Below, piece by piece: positions 7,832-14,263 of a stretch of 14,263 bases of DNA. The position numbers were made by a program, and so were the translations under genes. Where the stretch lies: positions 1 through 14,263 of the forward strand of contig URTC01000009.1 in the NCBI GenBank assembly GCA_900550765.1, given 5' to 3'. Below the pieces are notes generated by a model that did no database searches, was not told where the DNA came from, and saw only the letters and a program-made list of their open reading frames with translations. Source of the DNA: an uncultured Clostridia bacterium. GTDB lineage: Bacteria; Bacillota; Clostridia; Christensenellales; QALW01. Positions within the stretch are counted from its first letter, which is position 1. Every line of letters begins with the position of its first letter.

Positions 7832-7902
7832 TACAGCAAAGATAAGATTTTTATGCGCAAAAGGTATCTCCACCGCATAAAAACTCTAAAAACAGTAACC
7901 GT

Positions 7903-7931
7903 TTGCCTTTCCTATAAATCAGTGGTATAAT
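7903..7931 (+). promoter_or_regulatory. Sigma-A promoter of rfbA
   Basis: TTGCCT (7903-7908) and a perfect TATAAT (7926-7931) are 17 nt apart. The start site would be near 7938, giving a leader of about 80 nt before the ATG. The esterase promoter points the other way about 70 nt upstream. Confidence 0.75.
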
Positions 7932-7947
7932 ATGATTATCTGATCAT

Positions 7948-8000
7948 GGCAGATATCTGCCCGGGCAAAAATTTTATATGCCCGAAAAATTTTTGTTTTT
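7948..8000 (+). promoter_or_regulatory. Hairpin-rich rfbA leader, possible attenuator
   Basis: Overlapping symmetrical elements fill this leader. GGCAGATATCTGCC (7948-7961) is a perfect 14-nt palindrome and TGCCCGGGCA (7958-7967) a perfect 10-nt one. CGGGCA (7962-7967) can pair with TGCCCG (7979-7984). Alternatively CAAAAATTTT (7966-7975) can pair with AAAATTTTTG (7986-7995), and that stem is followed by TTTTT (7996-8000), like an intrinsic terminator. The two latter stems exclude each other. No known riboswitch class is recognised, and the function is inferred from shape only. Confidence 0.45.
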
Positions 8001-8016
8001 ACGGAGGTTTCTTCCC

Positions 8017-8910
8017 ATGTGCACAAAAAAAACCAAGGGTATTATCTTAGCCGGCGGCAAGGGTACCCGTCTGTATCCCATGACAAGGGTAATTTCCAAG
8101 CAGCTGCTGGCTATTTATGATAAGCCGCTCATCTACTATCCGCTTTCAGTCCTTTTGCTTGCCGGTATCAATGAAATCCTGATTATCTCCACACCGGAGG
8201 ATACACCGCTTTACAAGCGTTTGTTCGGCGACGGCAGCCGCTTGGGCATTTCTATTTCCTATGCCGTTCAGGATTCCCCCCGCGGTCTGGCAGATGCCTT
8301 TATCATTGGTGAGGATTTTATCGGCGAGGACAACGTATGTCTTATCTTAGGAGATAACGTATTTTATGGACAGAACTTTTCTCAGCTGCTTTTTAAGGCT
8401 AAGGCAACCGAATCCGGGGCCACCATATTCGGCTATCCCGTTTCCGACCCTCACGCTTTCGGTGTGGTAGAATTTGACGAGGATCGCAAAGTAATCTCCA
8501 TAGAAGAAAAGCCACAAGAGCCTAAAAGCAACTTTGCCGTACCCGGACTCTATTTTTACGATAATAAAGTGATTGAAATTGCAAAAAACGTGGAACCTTC
8601 CCCCCGCGGTGAAATTGAAATCACTTCGGTAAACAATGCCTATTTGAAAAATCGTGAGCTGAATGTTATTTTAATGGGCCGCGGCATGGCCTGGCTGGAT
8701 ACCGGTACGCCTAACGGAATGCTGACTGCTTCTTCCTATGTACAAGCTGTACAATCGCTGCAGGGTTTTTATATTTCCTGCATCGAAGAGATTGCTTGGC
8801 GGCGCGGCTTTATTACTACCGAGCAGCTGCGGGCACTGGGCGAAGAAATGAAAGCCAGTGATTACGGCCAGTATATCATTGCTTTGGCTAAACGAAACAA
8901 ACGTTTTTAA
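8017..8910 (+). CDS. rfbA: Glucose-1-phosphate thymidylyltransferase
   Basis: Joins dTTP and glucose 1-phosphate to make dTDP-glucose, the first step towards dTDP-rhamnose and other cell-surface sugars. The protein is 297 residues, the normal length. The nucleotide-binding signature [11 protein letters not shown] is at 13-23, the following SKQLL and [11 protein letters not shown] blocks are complete, GDNVFYG gives the metal-binding Asp113, and VEEKP-like SIEEKP and WLDTGTP follow in the expected order. I chose ATG 8017 over the earlier in-frame ATG at 7978 because GGAGG (8003-8007) sits in front of it and residue 1 then matches the family. The usual partners rfbB, rfbC and rfbD are not adjacent, so the gene stands alone, with its own promoter and terminator. 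Confidence 0.95.
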   Translation: MCTKKTKGIILAGGKGTRLYPMTRVISKQLLAIYDKPLIYYPLSVLLLAGINEILIISTPEDTPLYKRLFGDGSRLGISISYAVQDSPRGLADAFIIGEDFIGEDNVCLILGDNVFYGQNFSQLLFKAKATESGATIFGYPVSDPHAFGVVEFDEDRKVISIEEKPQEPKSNFAVPGLYFYDNKVIEIAKNVEPSPRGEIEITSVNNAYLKNRELNVILMGRGMAWLDTGTPNGMLTASSYVQAVQSLQGFYISCIEEIAWRRGFITTEQLRALGEEMKASDYGQYIIALAKRNKRF

Positions 8911-8923
8911 AAGCCTTTCTTCT

Positions 8924-8953
8924 AAAAACAGCCGTTTTAACCGGCTGTTTTTT
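8924..8953 (+). terminator. Intrinsic terminator after rfbA
   Basis: AAAACAGCCG (8925-8934) pairs with CGGCTGTTTT (8942-8951) around the loop TTTTAAC, with the T-run forming the tail. It lies 14 nt after the rfbA stop and isolates rfbA from the next promoter. Confidence 0.85.
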
Positions 8954-8971
8954 CCGGCTTTCCCGGAAATC

Positions 8972-9000
8972 TTGACTCGTATTTTCCCCCATGTTATAAT
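8972..9000 (+). promoter_or_regulatory. Sigma-A promoter of the glycosidase gene
   Basis: TTGACT (8972-8977) and TATAAT (8995-9000) are 17 nt apart. The ribosome binding site AGGAGG follows at 9015-9020, giving a very short leader of about 20 nt. No catabolite-response element or other operator is obvious. Confidence 0.83.
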
Positions 9001-9028
9001 ACATAAAAAGCAACAGGAGGTGTATACC

Positions 9029-10312
9029 TTGATTCAGCACTTTACAAAAGAAACAGTTCTTACTTTTTCTATTCTCCCGCCCTTGTATCTTCCGTTTTAC
9101 AATGAATGGGGTGCAAATGCGTACAGCACCTATTCCAAATTCTCCTATGATCCATTCACATTGCGCGCCTCAAGCACCTCAGGCTCTCCCGTTGTTTTAA
9201 CCGGAACCTGTTTTTTCGGCTTCCTGAACGAGCAGGGCGGCCGGTTCTCGTATGACGGCTGCAATAAGCTGACGATTACCTGCCCTGCCGGCCAAGCGCT
9301 TTATTATAATGAAAATTGCAATCCCTACAGTGAATGGCTCGAATATAACCGGGAAATTTTAAAGGATTATACCGCCCCAAAAGCAGAAGCCTTCTGGAGC
9401 GGCCTTGAATATTGCACCTGGGTGGATCAAAAACATAAAGCGGCGCAGCAGAATGCAGCAACCTTTCAAGCGCCGCTTTGCGAAGAATTCGTATATGACT
9501 ATATGCGCCGCGTTAATAAGCTGAAGATGCCGAAGGGAAAACTCACCAATGATGATGGCTGGGATGTTCGTTATTCGGATGACGGAAAGATGTGCTACGG
9601 CAACTGGCAGATCGACCGCAACAAGTTTCCGCATATGGAAACATTAGTGAAAGATATGAAAGAAGACGGCTTTCTTCCCGGCTTGTGGTTTGCCCCTTTC
9701 ACCCTTACCCCCAACAGCGAGTTGGCCAAAAAGCATCCGGAGCTCTTAGGCGAACCCTTCGGCGGATCAGCAGAATCAGAAGCTGTCCGCAGGCTGATGT
9801 GTATAAAGCCCGATCCGATCTTAAAGGAGTATTATACAAAAATCTTCTCCTATTATATTGATATGGGCTTTTGCAAATTCAAGCTGGATATGTCCTACGG
9901 CAATAAAAGAGAAATGATTGAGCTTTTAAAAATGATGTACACCATCATTAAAAGCTTGAACAGCACGGTAGAAGTGGAAGCCCATATTCCCGATATTTTT
10001 GCCTCGCGCTACTGCGATACGGTACGGCTTAACGATGTTATGTTCGATGAAAATGATGCCTGGCGCGCAGTAACTATGGAGCATTACAAAGTCTGCCGCT
10101 ATTCTTCTTCCGATAAAATATTGAACCTTGACCATTTAGGTACCAACGAACCTCTTCCCGCAGCAGAATTATACCTGGAGCATACCAAAATATTGCTGGA
10201 TCTGCCCGGGGGATATCCTTGCGTTTCTCTGCTTCCCGATCACTTTGACCAAAGGACCTGTGATGAATTTACCGCACGTATCCGTGCTTGGCATCAGCAA
10301 AACAGCAAATAG
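9029..10312 (+). CDS. Alpha-galactosidase-like (clan GH-D, GH36/GH31-type) glycoside hydrolase
   Basis: A 427-residue protein with about 110 residues of beta-rich N-terminus followed by a TIM-barrel resembling GH36/GH27-type alpha-glycosidases. Supporting motifs are NDDGWD, then PGLWFAPF, then KFKLDMSYG, whose Asp287 fits the nucleophile, and RLND, whose Asp336 fits the acid/base. It has no signal peptide and should act in the cytoplasm on an imported or internal galactoside or related sugar; the substrate is not readable. It is shorter than classical GH36 enzymes (about 700 residues). The start is TTG at 9029, 8 nt after AGGAGG and just below a strong promoter; the next in-frame Met is deep inside the domain. 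It ends in TAG followed by T, with TAA two codons later. Confidence 0.8.
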   Translation: MIQHFTKETVLTFSILPPLYLPFYNEWGANAYSTYSKFSYDPFTLRASSTSGSPVVLTGTCFFGFLNEQGGRFSYDGCNKLTITCPAGQALYYNENCNPYSEWLEYNREILKDYTAPKAEAFWSGLEYCTWVDQKHKAAQQNAATFQAPLCEEFVYDYMRRVNKLKMPKGKLTNDDGWDVRYSDDGKMCYGNWQIDRNKFPHMETLVKDMKEDGFLPGLWFAPFTLTPNSELAKKHPELLGEPFGGSAESEAVRRLMCIKPDPILKEYYTKIFSYYIDMGFCKFKLDMSYGNKREMIELLKMMYTIIKSLNSTVEVEAHIPDIFASRYCDTVRLNDVMFDENDAWRAVTMEHYKVCRYSSSDKILNLDHLGTNEPLPAAELYLEHTKILLDLPGGYPCVSLLPDHFDQRTCDEFTARIRAWHQQNSK

Positions 10313-10329
10313 TCAATATAAAAAAGCAT

Positions 10330-10370
10330 GCCGCCTGCTGTTATTTTGTCCTGCAGCAGGCGGCGTTTTC
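10330..10370. terminator. Bidirectional intrinsic terminator between glycosidase and citrate synthase genes
   Basis: GCCGCCTGCTG (10330-10340) and CAGCAGGCGGC (10354-10364) form a perfect 11-bp stem with a 13-nt loop. On the plus strand GTTTTCTTAT follows; on the minus strand ATGC and then six T's follow. It therefore serves both convergent genes. Confidence 0.87.
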
Positions 10371-10391
10371 TTATCTATCCCTATAACAATA

Positions 10392-11756
10392 TTATCTTCG
10401 TTCCTCAAGGCTGACATATTCCCGCACAGGTTTAACATTGATATAGGTAGGGCGAATGATCTTTCCCGAATTTTGTATCTCTTCAATACGGTGCGCACTC
10501 CATCCGGCAATCCGTGAAACAGCAAAGATCGGTGTAAATAACTCACAGGGCAGCTCCAGCATTTTGTAAATCAGCCCTGAATAGAAATCCACATTAGCGC
10601 TGACTCCCTTATACATATTTCTCTTATCTGCAATAATTTCCGGTGCCAGCTTTGCAACAGTTTCATACAACGTATATTCTTTTTCATACCCTTTCTCCAA
10701 TGCAAGCTTTCTGGCACAGTTCATTAAAATATCTGCCCGGGGATCGGATTTTGAATACACCGCGTGGCCCATGCCGTAAATCAGCCCTGCTTTATCAAAA
10801 GCCTGCTTATCTAAAAGCCTAACCAAATAATCCTTGATTTCATCCTTATTCTCAGTATTGATGGAATTCTGCATATCCTCAAACATACGCACCACTTTAA
10901 TATTAGCACCGCCATGCCGCGGGCCTTTTAAGGATCCAAGTGCCGCCGCTACCGAAGAATAGGTATCCGTTCCGGAAGACGTGACCACATGCGTGGTAAA
11001 CGTGGATTTGTTTCCACCGCCATGTTCGGCATGCAGTACCAATGCCAAATCCAGAATGCTGGCCTCCAAATGCGTATATTCCCCATTCTCCCGCAGGATA
11101 TGCAAAAGATTTTCCGCAGTAGAAAGCTCCGGTTCCGGCAAATGAATAAATAAACTTTTCCCCTGGTGATAATGCTGATCGGACTGATAACTGTAAACTG
11201 CCAGCAACGGAAACATAGCAATCAGCTGCATACTCTGCCGCAGCACATTCGCCACAGAAATATCATCCGGATTTTCATCATAGGCATAAAGTGCCAGTAC
11301 GCTACGGGAAAGCACATTCATCATATCCCGGCCGGGAGCCTTTAAGATCATATCCCGCACAAAAGAGGTTGGCAAACTTCGATACTCGGAAAGCTCTTGG
11401 GTAAACCGATCAAGCTGCGCTCTGGTAGGAAGCTCTGAAAATAGCAGCAAATAAACGGTTTCCTCAAATCCGTAACGGCCATCCTTCATAAATCCGCTTA
11501 CAATATCCCGAATATTAATTCCCCGATAATACAGCTGTCCCTGGCAGGGAACGGCAGTGCCATCGGAAAGCTTTTCCTTAGCTTTTATGTAAGAGATTTC
11601 CGTCAATCCGGTAACAACGCCGTTACCGTTCATATCGCGCAAGCCTCTGTTTACATTATGCTCAGCATACATTTCCGGCTGAATATGGTTATTCCGGCAG
11701 GATTGCTCTGCCAGCTCTCTGATATAAGGGGTAATCTCTGAATATGATGTCTTCAT
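10392..11756 (-). CDS. gltA: Citrate synthase
   Basis: Condenses acetyl-CoA and oxaloacetate to citrate in the cytoplasm. The 454-residue length matches the long clostridial type. The active-site triad is visible: His281 in GPRHGGAN, His331 in GHAVYSKSDPR and Asp390 in NVDFYSG. HAEHGGGNKSTF at 242-253 precedes them as in relatives. I set the start at ATG 11756, with GGAGAGG upstream, giving MKTSYSEITP; a longer frame into the intergenic gap has no ribosome binding site. It lies 74 nt after the esterase-like gene on the same strand, so it may be cotranscribed or use the weak promoter at 11778-11807. No other TCA-cycle gene is adjacent. A 2-methylcitrate synthase role cannot be excluded. Confidence 0.93.
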   Translation of the reverse strand: MKTSYSEITPYIRELAEQSCRNNHIQPEMYAEHNVNRGLRDMNGNGVVTGLTEISYIKAKEKLSDGTAVPCQGQLYYRGINIRDIVSGFMKDGRYGFEETVYLLLFSELPTRAQLDRFTQELSEYRSLPTSFVRDMILKAPGRDMMNVLSRSVLALYAYDENPDDISVANVLRQSMQLIAMFPLLAVYSYQSDQHYHQGKSLFIHLPEPELSTAENLLHILRENGEYTHLEASILDLALVLHAEHGGGNKSTFTTHVVTSSGTDTYSSVAAALGSLKGPRHGGANIKVVRMFEDMQNSINTENKDEIKDYLVRLLDKQAFDKAGLIYGMGHAVYSKSDPRADILMNCARKLALEKGYEKEYTLYETVAKLAPEIIADKRNMYKGVSANVDFYSGLIYKMLELPCELFTPIFAVSRIAGWSAHRIEEIQNSGKIIRPTYINVKPVREYVSLEERR

Positions 11757-11777
11757 TCTGTCCTCTCCATTCTGTCT

Positions 11778-11807
11778 AAAATAAAATTTCTGCTTCTCTT
11801 TTGCCAA
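11778..11807 (-). promoter_or_regulatory. Weak candidate promoter for citrate synthase
   Basis: On the minus strand TTGGCA (11802-11807) lies 17 or 18 nt from TTATTT/TATTTT (11778-11784). The -35 is one mismatch from consensus but the -10 is poor. Transcription would start only about 15 nt before the ATG, so this is a guess. Confidence 0.3.
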
Positions 11808-11830
11808 CAAGACACCCGCGGCAAAACAGA

Positions 11831-13249
11831 TCAATGCAGCAAGCCGTCATCCTCCTTAAAAATTTCAAAGGCAGCACACGGCATGCCCGTGGAAGAACCC
11901 AAATTCGCATGCTCAGCATCAGCCACATGCATATAGGCATACCGCAGCGTAACAGGCTCTTTTACACCTTTAAAAATCACAGTATCCTCACTTACGATCC
12001 TTCCGCGCACTTTTTTATATTTACCGTCCGCCCCTGCCGCCTCAAAACCGGTAAGCTTTTCTCCGGAAAGCAACGTCAGTCCGTCGCCTACATAATCAAA
12101 ATGCACGGTCACAGCATCTTCATCAAAGCGCCAGCAGCATGGAACAGGGCTTGCGGCATATTCAATATTTCCAATTCCGTATTCATTGGCCAGCACGCAG
12201 AGCGCTGCTCGCTCACCTACCGGTTTTTTATACGGCGGATGCGCCCAATCAGCATTTTCTTCTCTGCCGCCCACATCCATGGAAACGATCATATGGCAAT
12301 TTTCCAAAAGTCCCAGCATCTTATACTGCGCATAGCGCACCTCTTCGATCTTCTTCCACTGCTCAATCCCCGGGCCACAGTGAGAGGATATCTGTACGTA
12401 ATAAAACGGAAAATCTGTTTCAAACCGGCGGCGCAATTCCTCCACGTACCATTTTAACTGGTAAGGATACGCCTGATACCTCCACTGCTCACTTTCTCCT
12501 TGATAAAACAGCATTCCCTTGATCGTCATTTTCTGCAAAGGCGCCATCAACGCATTATAAATACCGGCCAACGGAATATTCTCTTTTTCCGGTTTCGTAT
12601 AGCCCATCGGTGCCACCAGCTCAGGCATAATCAGCTCCATCATGGGTGAACCGCCGGAGGCAGCGGAAACAATGCCCAGCGGAACGCTTGCCTGCATTGT
12701 TCGGGAAAGCTTTTTAGCAAAGAAAAATCCCATAGCCGACATATCTAAAATATCTTCCTTGCCGGCAATTATCCGCCAGGAGCTCTTTTGGGGCTCCGGC
12801 AAATCAAACTGCGGCACAAGCATACATTCAGGATGATCGGTCGCATGGCAGCGCTGTTGCTTGATGACGCGGATATTATCCTTAGAAAAAATATCCTGCA
12901 TTTCCTCATCATAAATTCCTTTTCCGTTGCTGTTGGCCGACTGCATCGTCAGCTCCGCATTGCTTTGACCGTTAATGACCCAAACATCCCCAATCAAAAC
13001 ATCTTCTGCGGTGATTTGATCCGTTCCGTCTGAAAGCTGAAGCCTCTGCGGCACAGTATTTGCAGGCATCGGCGGCAAATACAATTCCCAGGTAAGGGTC
13101 TCATCCACCTGTCCCCAGGCCTCATACGGGCCGAGTACCGCATAGATTACATCGCCTTCGGCCGCGCCTTTTCCCCAAAGACGCACCGGAACATCACGCT
13201 GCAAAACCATATGATCGCCCAGCGCGTTGGCAAGCCTGAATTTTTCCAT
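11831..13249 (-). CDS. Sialate O-acetylesterase-like SGNH hydrolase
   Basis: Removes O-acetyl groups from sugars; family members act on sialic acid or on acetylated glycans, and the substrate here is unknown. It has 472 residues without a signal peptide, so it is cytoplasmic. Block I is GQSNAE with Ser96 as nucleophile (relatives more often have GQSNM). The middle block is YQGESEQWR. The catalytic Asp/His region is DWAHPPYKKPVGERAA, a good match to the HP...K..GxR pattern. The N-terminal about 85 residues form a beta-rich domain, and the C-terminal 90 are also beta-like, as in other family members. AAGGAGA upstream supports the ATG, which lies 1 nt after the stop of the phosphodiesterase gene, so it is in one operon with it. 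Confidence 0.88.
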   Translation of the reverse strand: MEKFRLANALGDHMVLQRDVPVRLWGKGAAEGDVIYAVLGPYEAWGQVDETLTWELYLPPMPANTVPQRLQLSDGTDQITAEDVLIGDVWVINGQSNAELTMQSANSNGKGIYDEEMQDIFSKDNIRVIKQQRCHATDHPECMLVPQFDLPEPQKSSWRIIAGKEDILDMSAMGFFFAKKLSRTMQASVPLGIVSAASGGSPMMELIMPELVAPMGYTKPEKENIPLAGIYNALMAPLQKMTIKGMLFYQGESEQWRYQAYPYQLKWYVEELRRRFETDFPFYYVQISSHCGPGIEQWKKIEEVRYAQYKMLGLLENCHMIVSMDVGGREENADWAHPPYKKPVGERAALCVLANEYGIGNIEYAASPVPCCWRFDEDAVTVHFDYVGDGLTLLSGEKLTGFEAAGADGKYKKVRGRIVSEDTVIFKGVKEPVTLRYAYMHVADAEHANLGSSTGMPCAAFEIFKEDDGLLH

Positions 13250-13250
13250 T

Positions 13251-13727
13251 TTAATTCTCTCCTTTATAGGTAATAAGTTCGGGATACACCCGTTCCTTTT
13301 CTAAGGTCAAAATACAATATGTCCCCTGATAGCCTCCCCGCGGTCTTACAGGCGAACCGGGATTGATGAACCATCTTCCGGAATAAAAAGAAATCTCCGG
13401 AATATGCGTATGGCCATAGAGTACAATATCCGCCCCCGCCGCTTCGGCCGCACGTGCAAGAAGAGCACGCCCGCTGTCAACACCGTATAAATGTCCATGT
13501 GTACAAAAAAGCACATGTCCATTAATTTCAATAATCTGCACATCTTTTCCGTCATAATCGCAGTTGCCGCGCACCGAAACCATCGGACAAGCAAGTACAG
13601 CTGCCAGATCCTGTACCTCCCGGAAACCGTCTCCCAGATGGATCACCATGTCCGCTTTTTCAAAAAGCCGGTAAAGAGGGATCAACAAATTGGAATGATG
13701 CGTGTCACTTACAATATAGATCTTCAT
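13251..13727 (-). CDS. YfcE/MJ0936-type metallophosphodiesterase
   Basis: A small two-metal phosphodiesterase of 158 residues, the usual length. All metal-binding motifs are present in order: SDTH (Asp8, His10), HLGD (Asp33), GNCD (Asn55), THGH (His77, His79) and GHTH (His106, His108), followed by NPGSPVRPR. Relatives cleave phosphodiesters in vitro, but the natural substrate is generally uncertain. Its ATG overlaps the rdgB TGA by 4 nt (13724-13727) and it has only a weak ribosome binding site, so it depends on translation of rdgB. The pairing with rdgB is common in Firmicutes. Confidence 0.93.
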   Translation of the reverse strand: MKIYIVSDTHHSNLLIPLYRLFEKADMVIHLGDGFREVQDLAAVLACPMVSVRGNCDYDGKDVQIIEINGHVLFCTHGHLYGVDSGRALLARAAEAAGADIVLYGHTHIPEISFYSGRWFINPGSPVRPRGGYQGTYCILTLEKERVYPELITYKGEN

Positions 13728-14263
13728 AGCTTGTCCGCCAGCGCACGAAGTGCTTTGCCGCGGTGACTTAAACGATTTTTCTGTTCCGGGCTCATCTCTG
13801 CACTGGTACAGTTGTATTCGGGCACATAAAAAACAGAATCATATCCAAACCCGTTTTCTCCTTTTTCTTCATACCCTATTTCGCCATAAAAACGGCCCTC
13901 GGCGGCAATAGTTTTTCCATCAGGCCAATAAAGAACGGCCGCGCAGGCAAAGTACGCGCTCCGGTCTGTCATGCCTTCCATATTTTTCAGCAGCAGACGG
14001 CGATTCGCTGCATCTGAAGCATTCTGCCCATCCTTAGCAGCATACCGTGCGGAAAAAACCCCCGGGGCACCGCCTAAAGCGTCTACACAAATGCCGCTGT
14101 CATCCGCAAGTGCCGGCAAGCCGGAGATTTCCGCTATTTCACGGGCCTTTTTCAGTGCATTTTTATAAAAAGTATCGCCGTCCTCTATCGTATCGTGCTG
14201 AATCCCCGCGTCCTGCAAAGTGATGATTTCTTGAAAATAAGGCTGCAGAATTTGCTTGATTTC
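13724..14263 (-). CDS. rdgB: XTP/dITP diphosphatase, RdgB/HAM1 family (N-terminus off the right edge)
   Basis: Hydrolyses non-canonical purine nucleoside triphosphates such as dITP and XTP to monophosphates, keeping them out of DNA and RNA. The window holds 179 codons; about 15 N-terminal residues including the TNN-GK substrate loop are missing. The frame is already open at the edge (EIKQILQPYF), so the TTG at 14218 is not the start. Family motifs: EDGDTFYKNALKKAREIA, LADDSG with CVDALGGAPGVFSARYA, and near the end LSHRGKALRAL. It is the first gene seen of the minus-strand operon with the phosphodiesterase and the esterase; the promoter is outside the window. Confidence 0.95.
   Translation of the reverse strand, partial: EIKQILQPYFQEIITLQDAGIQHDTIEDGDTFYKNALKKAREIAEISGLPALADDSGICVDALGGAPGVFSARYAAKDGQNASDAANRRLLLKNMEGMTDRSAYFACAAVLYWPDGKTIAAEGRFYGEIGYEEKGENGFGYDSVFYVPEYNCTSAEMSPEQKNRLSHRGKALRALADKL

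Noticed and set aside
8858..9028. N-terminal extension of the glycosidase back to 8858
   Set aside because: It would overlap rfbA, the rfbA terminator and the gene's own promoter.
1..14263. CRISPR arrays, insertion sequences, phage or tRNA genes
   Set aside because: I looked on both strands for spaced repeats, terminal inverted repeats with transposase motifs, integrases and cloverleaf sequences, and saw none.

Overview
The window looks like chromosome from a low- to mid-GC Gram-positive anaerobe, most likely a clostridial Firmicute. The reasons are strong AGGAGG-type ribosome binding sites, sigma-A promoters with 17-nt spacers, a T-box leader in front of ileS, a MecA/PBP3-type penicillin-binding protein and a type-2 IleRS. 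I see no insertion sequence, CRISPR array, integrase, tRNA or rRNA. This is housekeeping and carbohydrate-metabolism DNA, not a mobile island.

Layout. (a) 1-1634, minus strand: a two-gene operon with a consensus promoter, encoding a small membrane-anchored protein of unknown function and a class B penicillin-binding protein cut by the left edge. (b) 1692-6712, plus strand: promoter, tRNA-Ile T-box leader with terminator, ileS, a class I SAM methyltransferase and an RluA-type pseudouridine synthase, closed by a two-way terminator. All three genes concern tRNA charging or RNA modification. (c) 6704-7831, minus strand: a CE15-like esterase gene broken by two in-frame stops. (d) 7903-8953, plus strand: a lone glucose-1-phosphate thymidylyltransferase (rfbA/rmlA) behind a hairpin-rich leader. 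(e) 8972-10370, plus strand: an alpha-galactosidase-like glycosidase with a TTG start. (f) 10392-14263, minus strand: rdgB (cut by the right edge), a YfcE-type phosphodiesterase and a sialate O-acetylesterase-like SGNH hydrolase, with citrate synthase last.

The main oddity is a set of in-frame UAG codons inside otherwise intact genes: ileS codon 396, methyltransferase codon 161 and esterase codon 272. Coding continues in the same frame after each one, with family motifs intact, and the expected residue at each looks like leucine (one change from TTG). ileS should be essential, so this is either sequence error or natural amber suppression. Two other genes (the RluA-type gene and the glycosidase) end at UAG where termination is expected, so UAG is not simply reassigned. 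The internal UAGs are followed by purines and the terminal ones by pyrimidines, which fits context-dependent suppression, but with only five sites. The esterase gene also carries a UAA, so it may simply be a pseudogene. No tRNA gene lies in the window to settle the matter.
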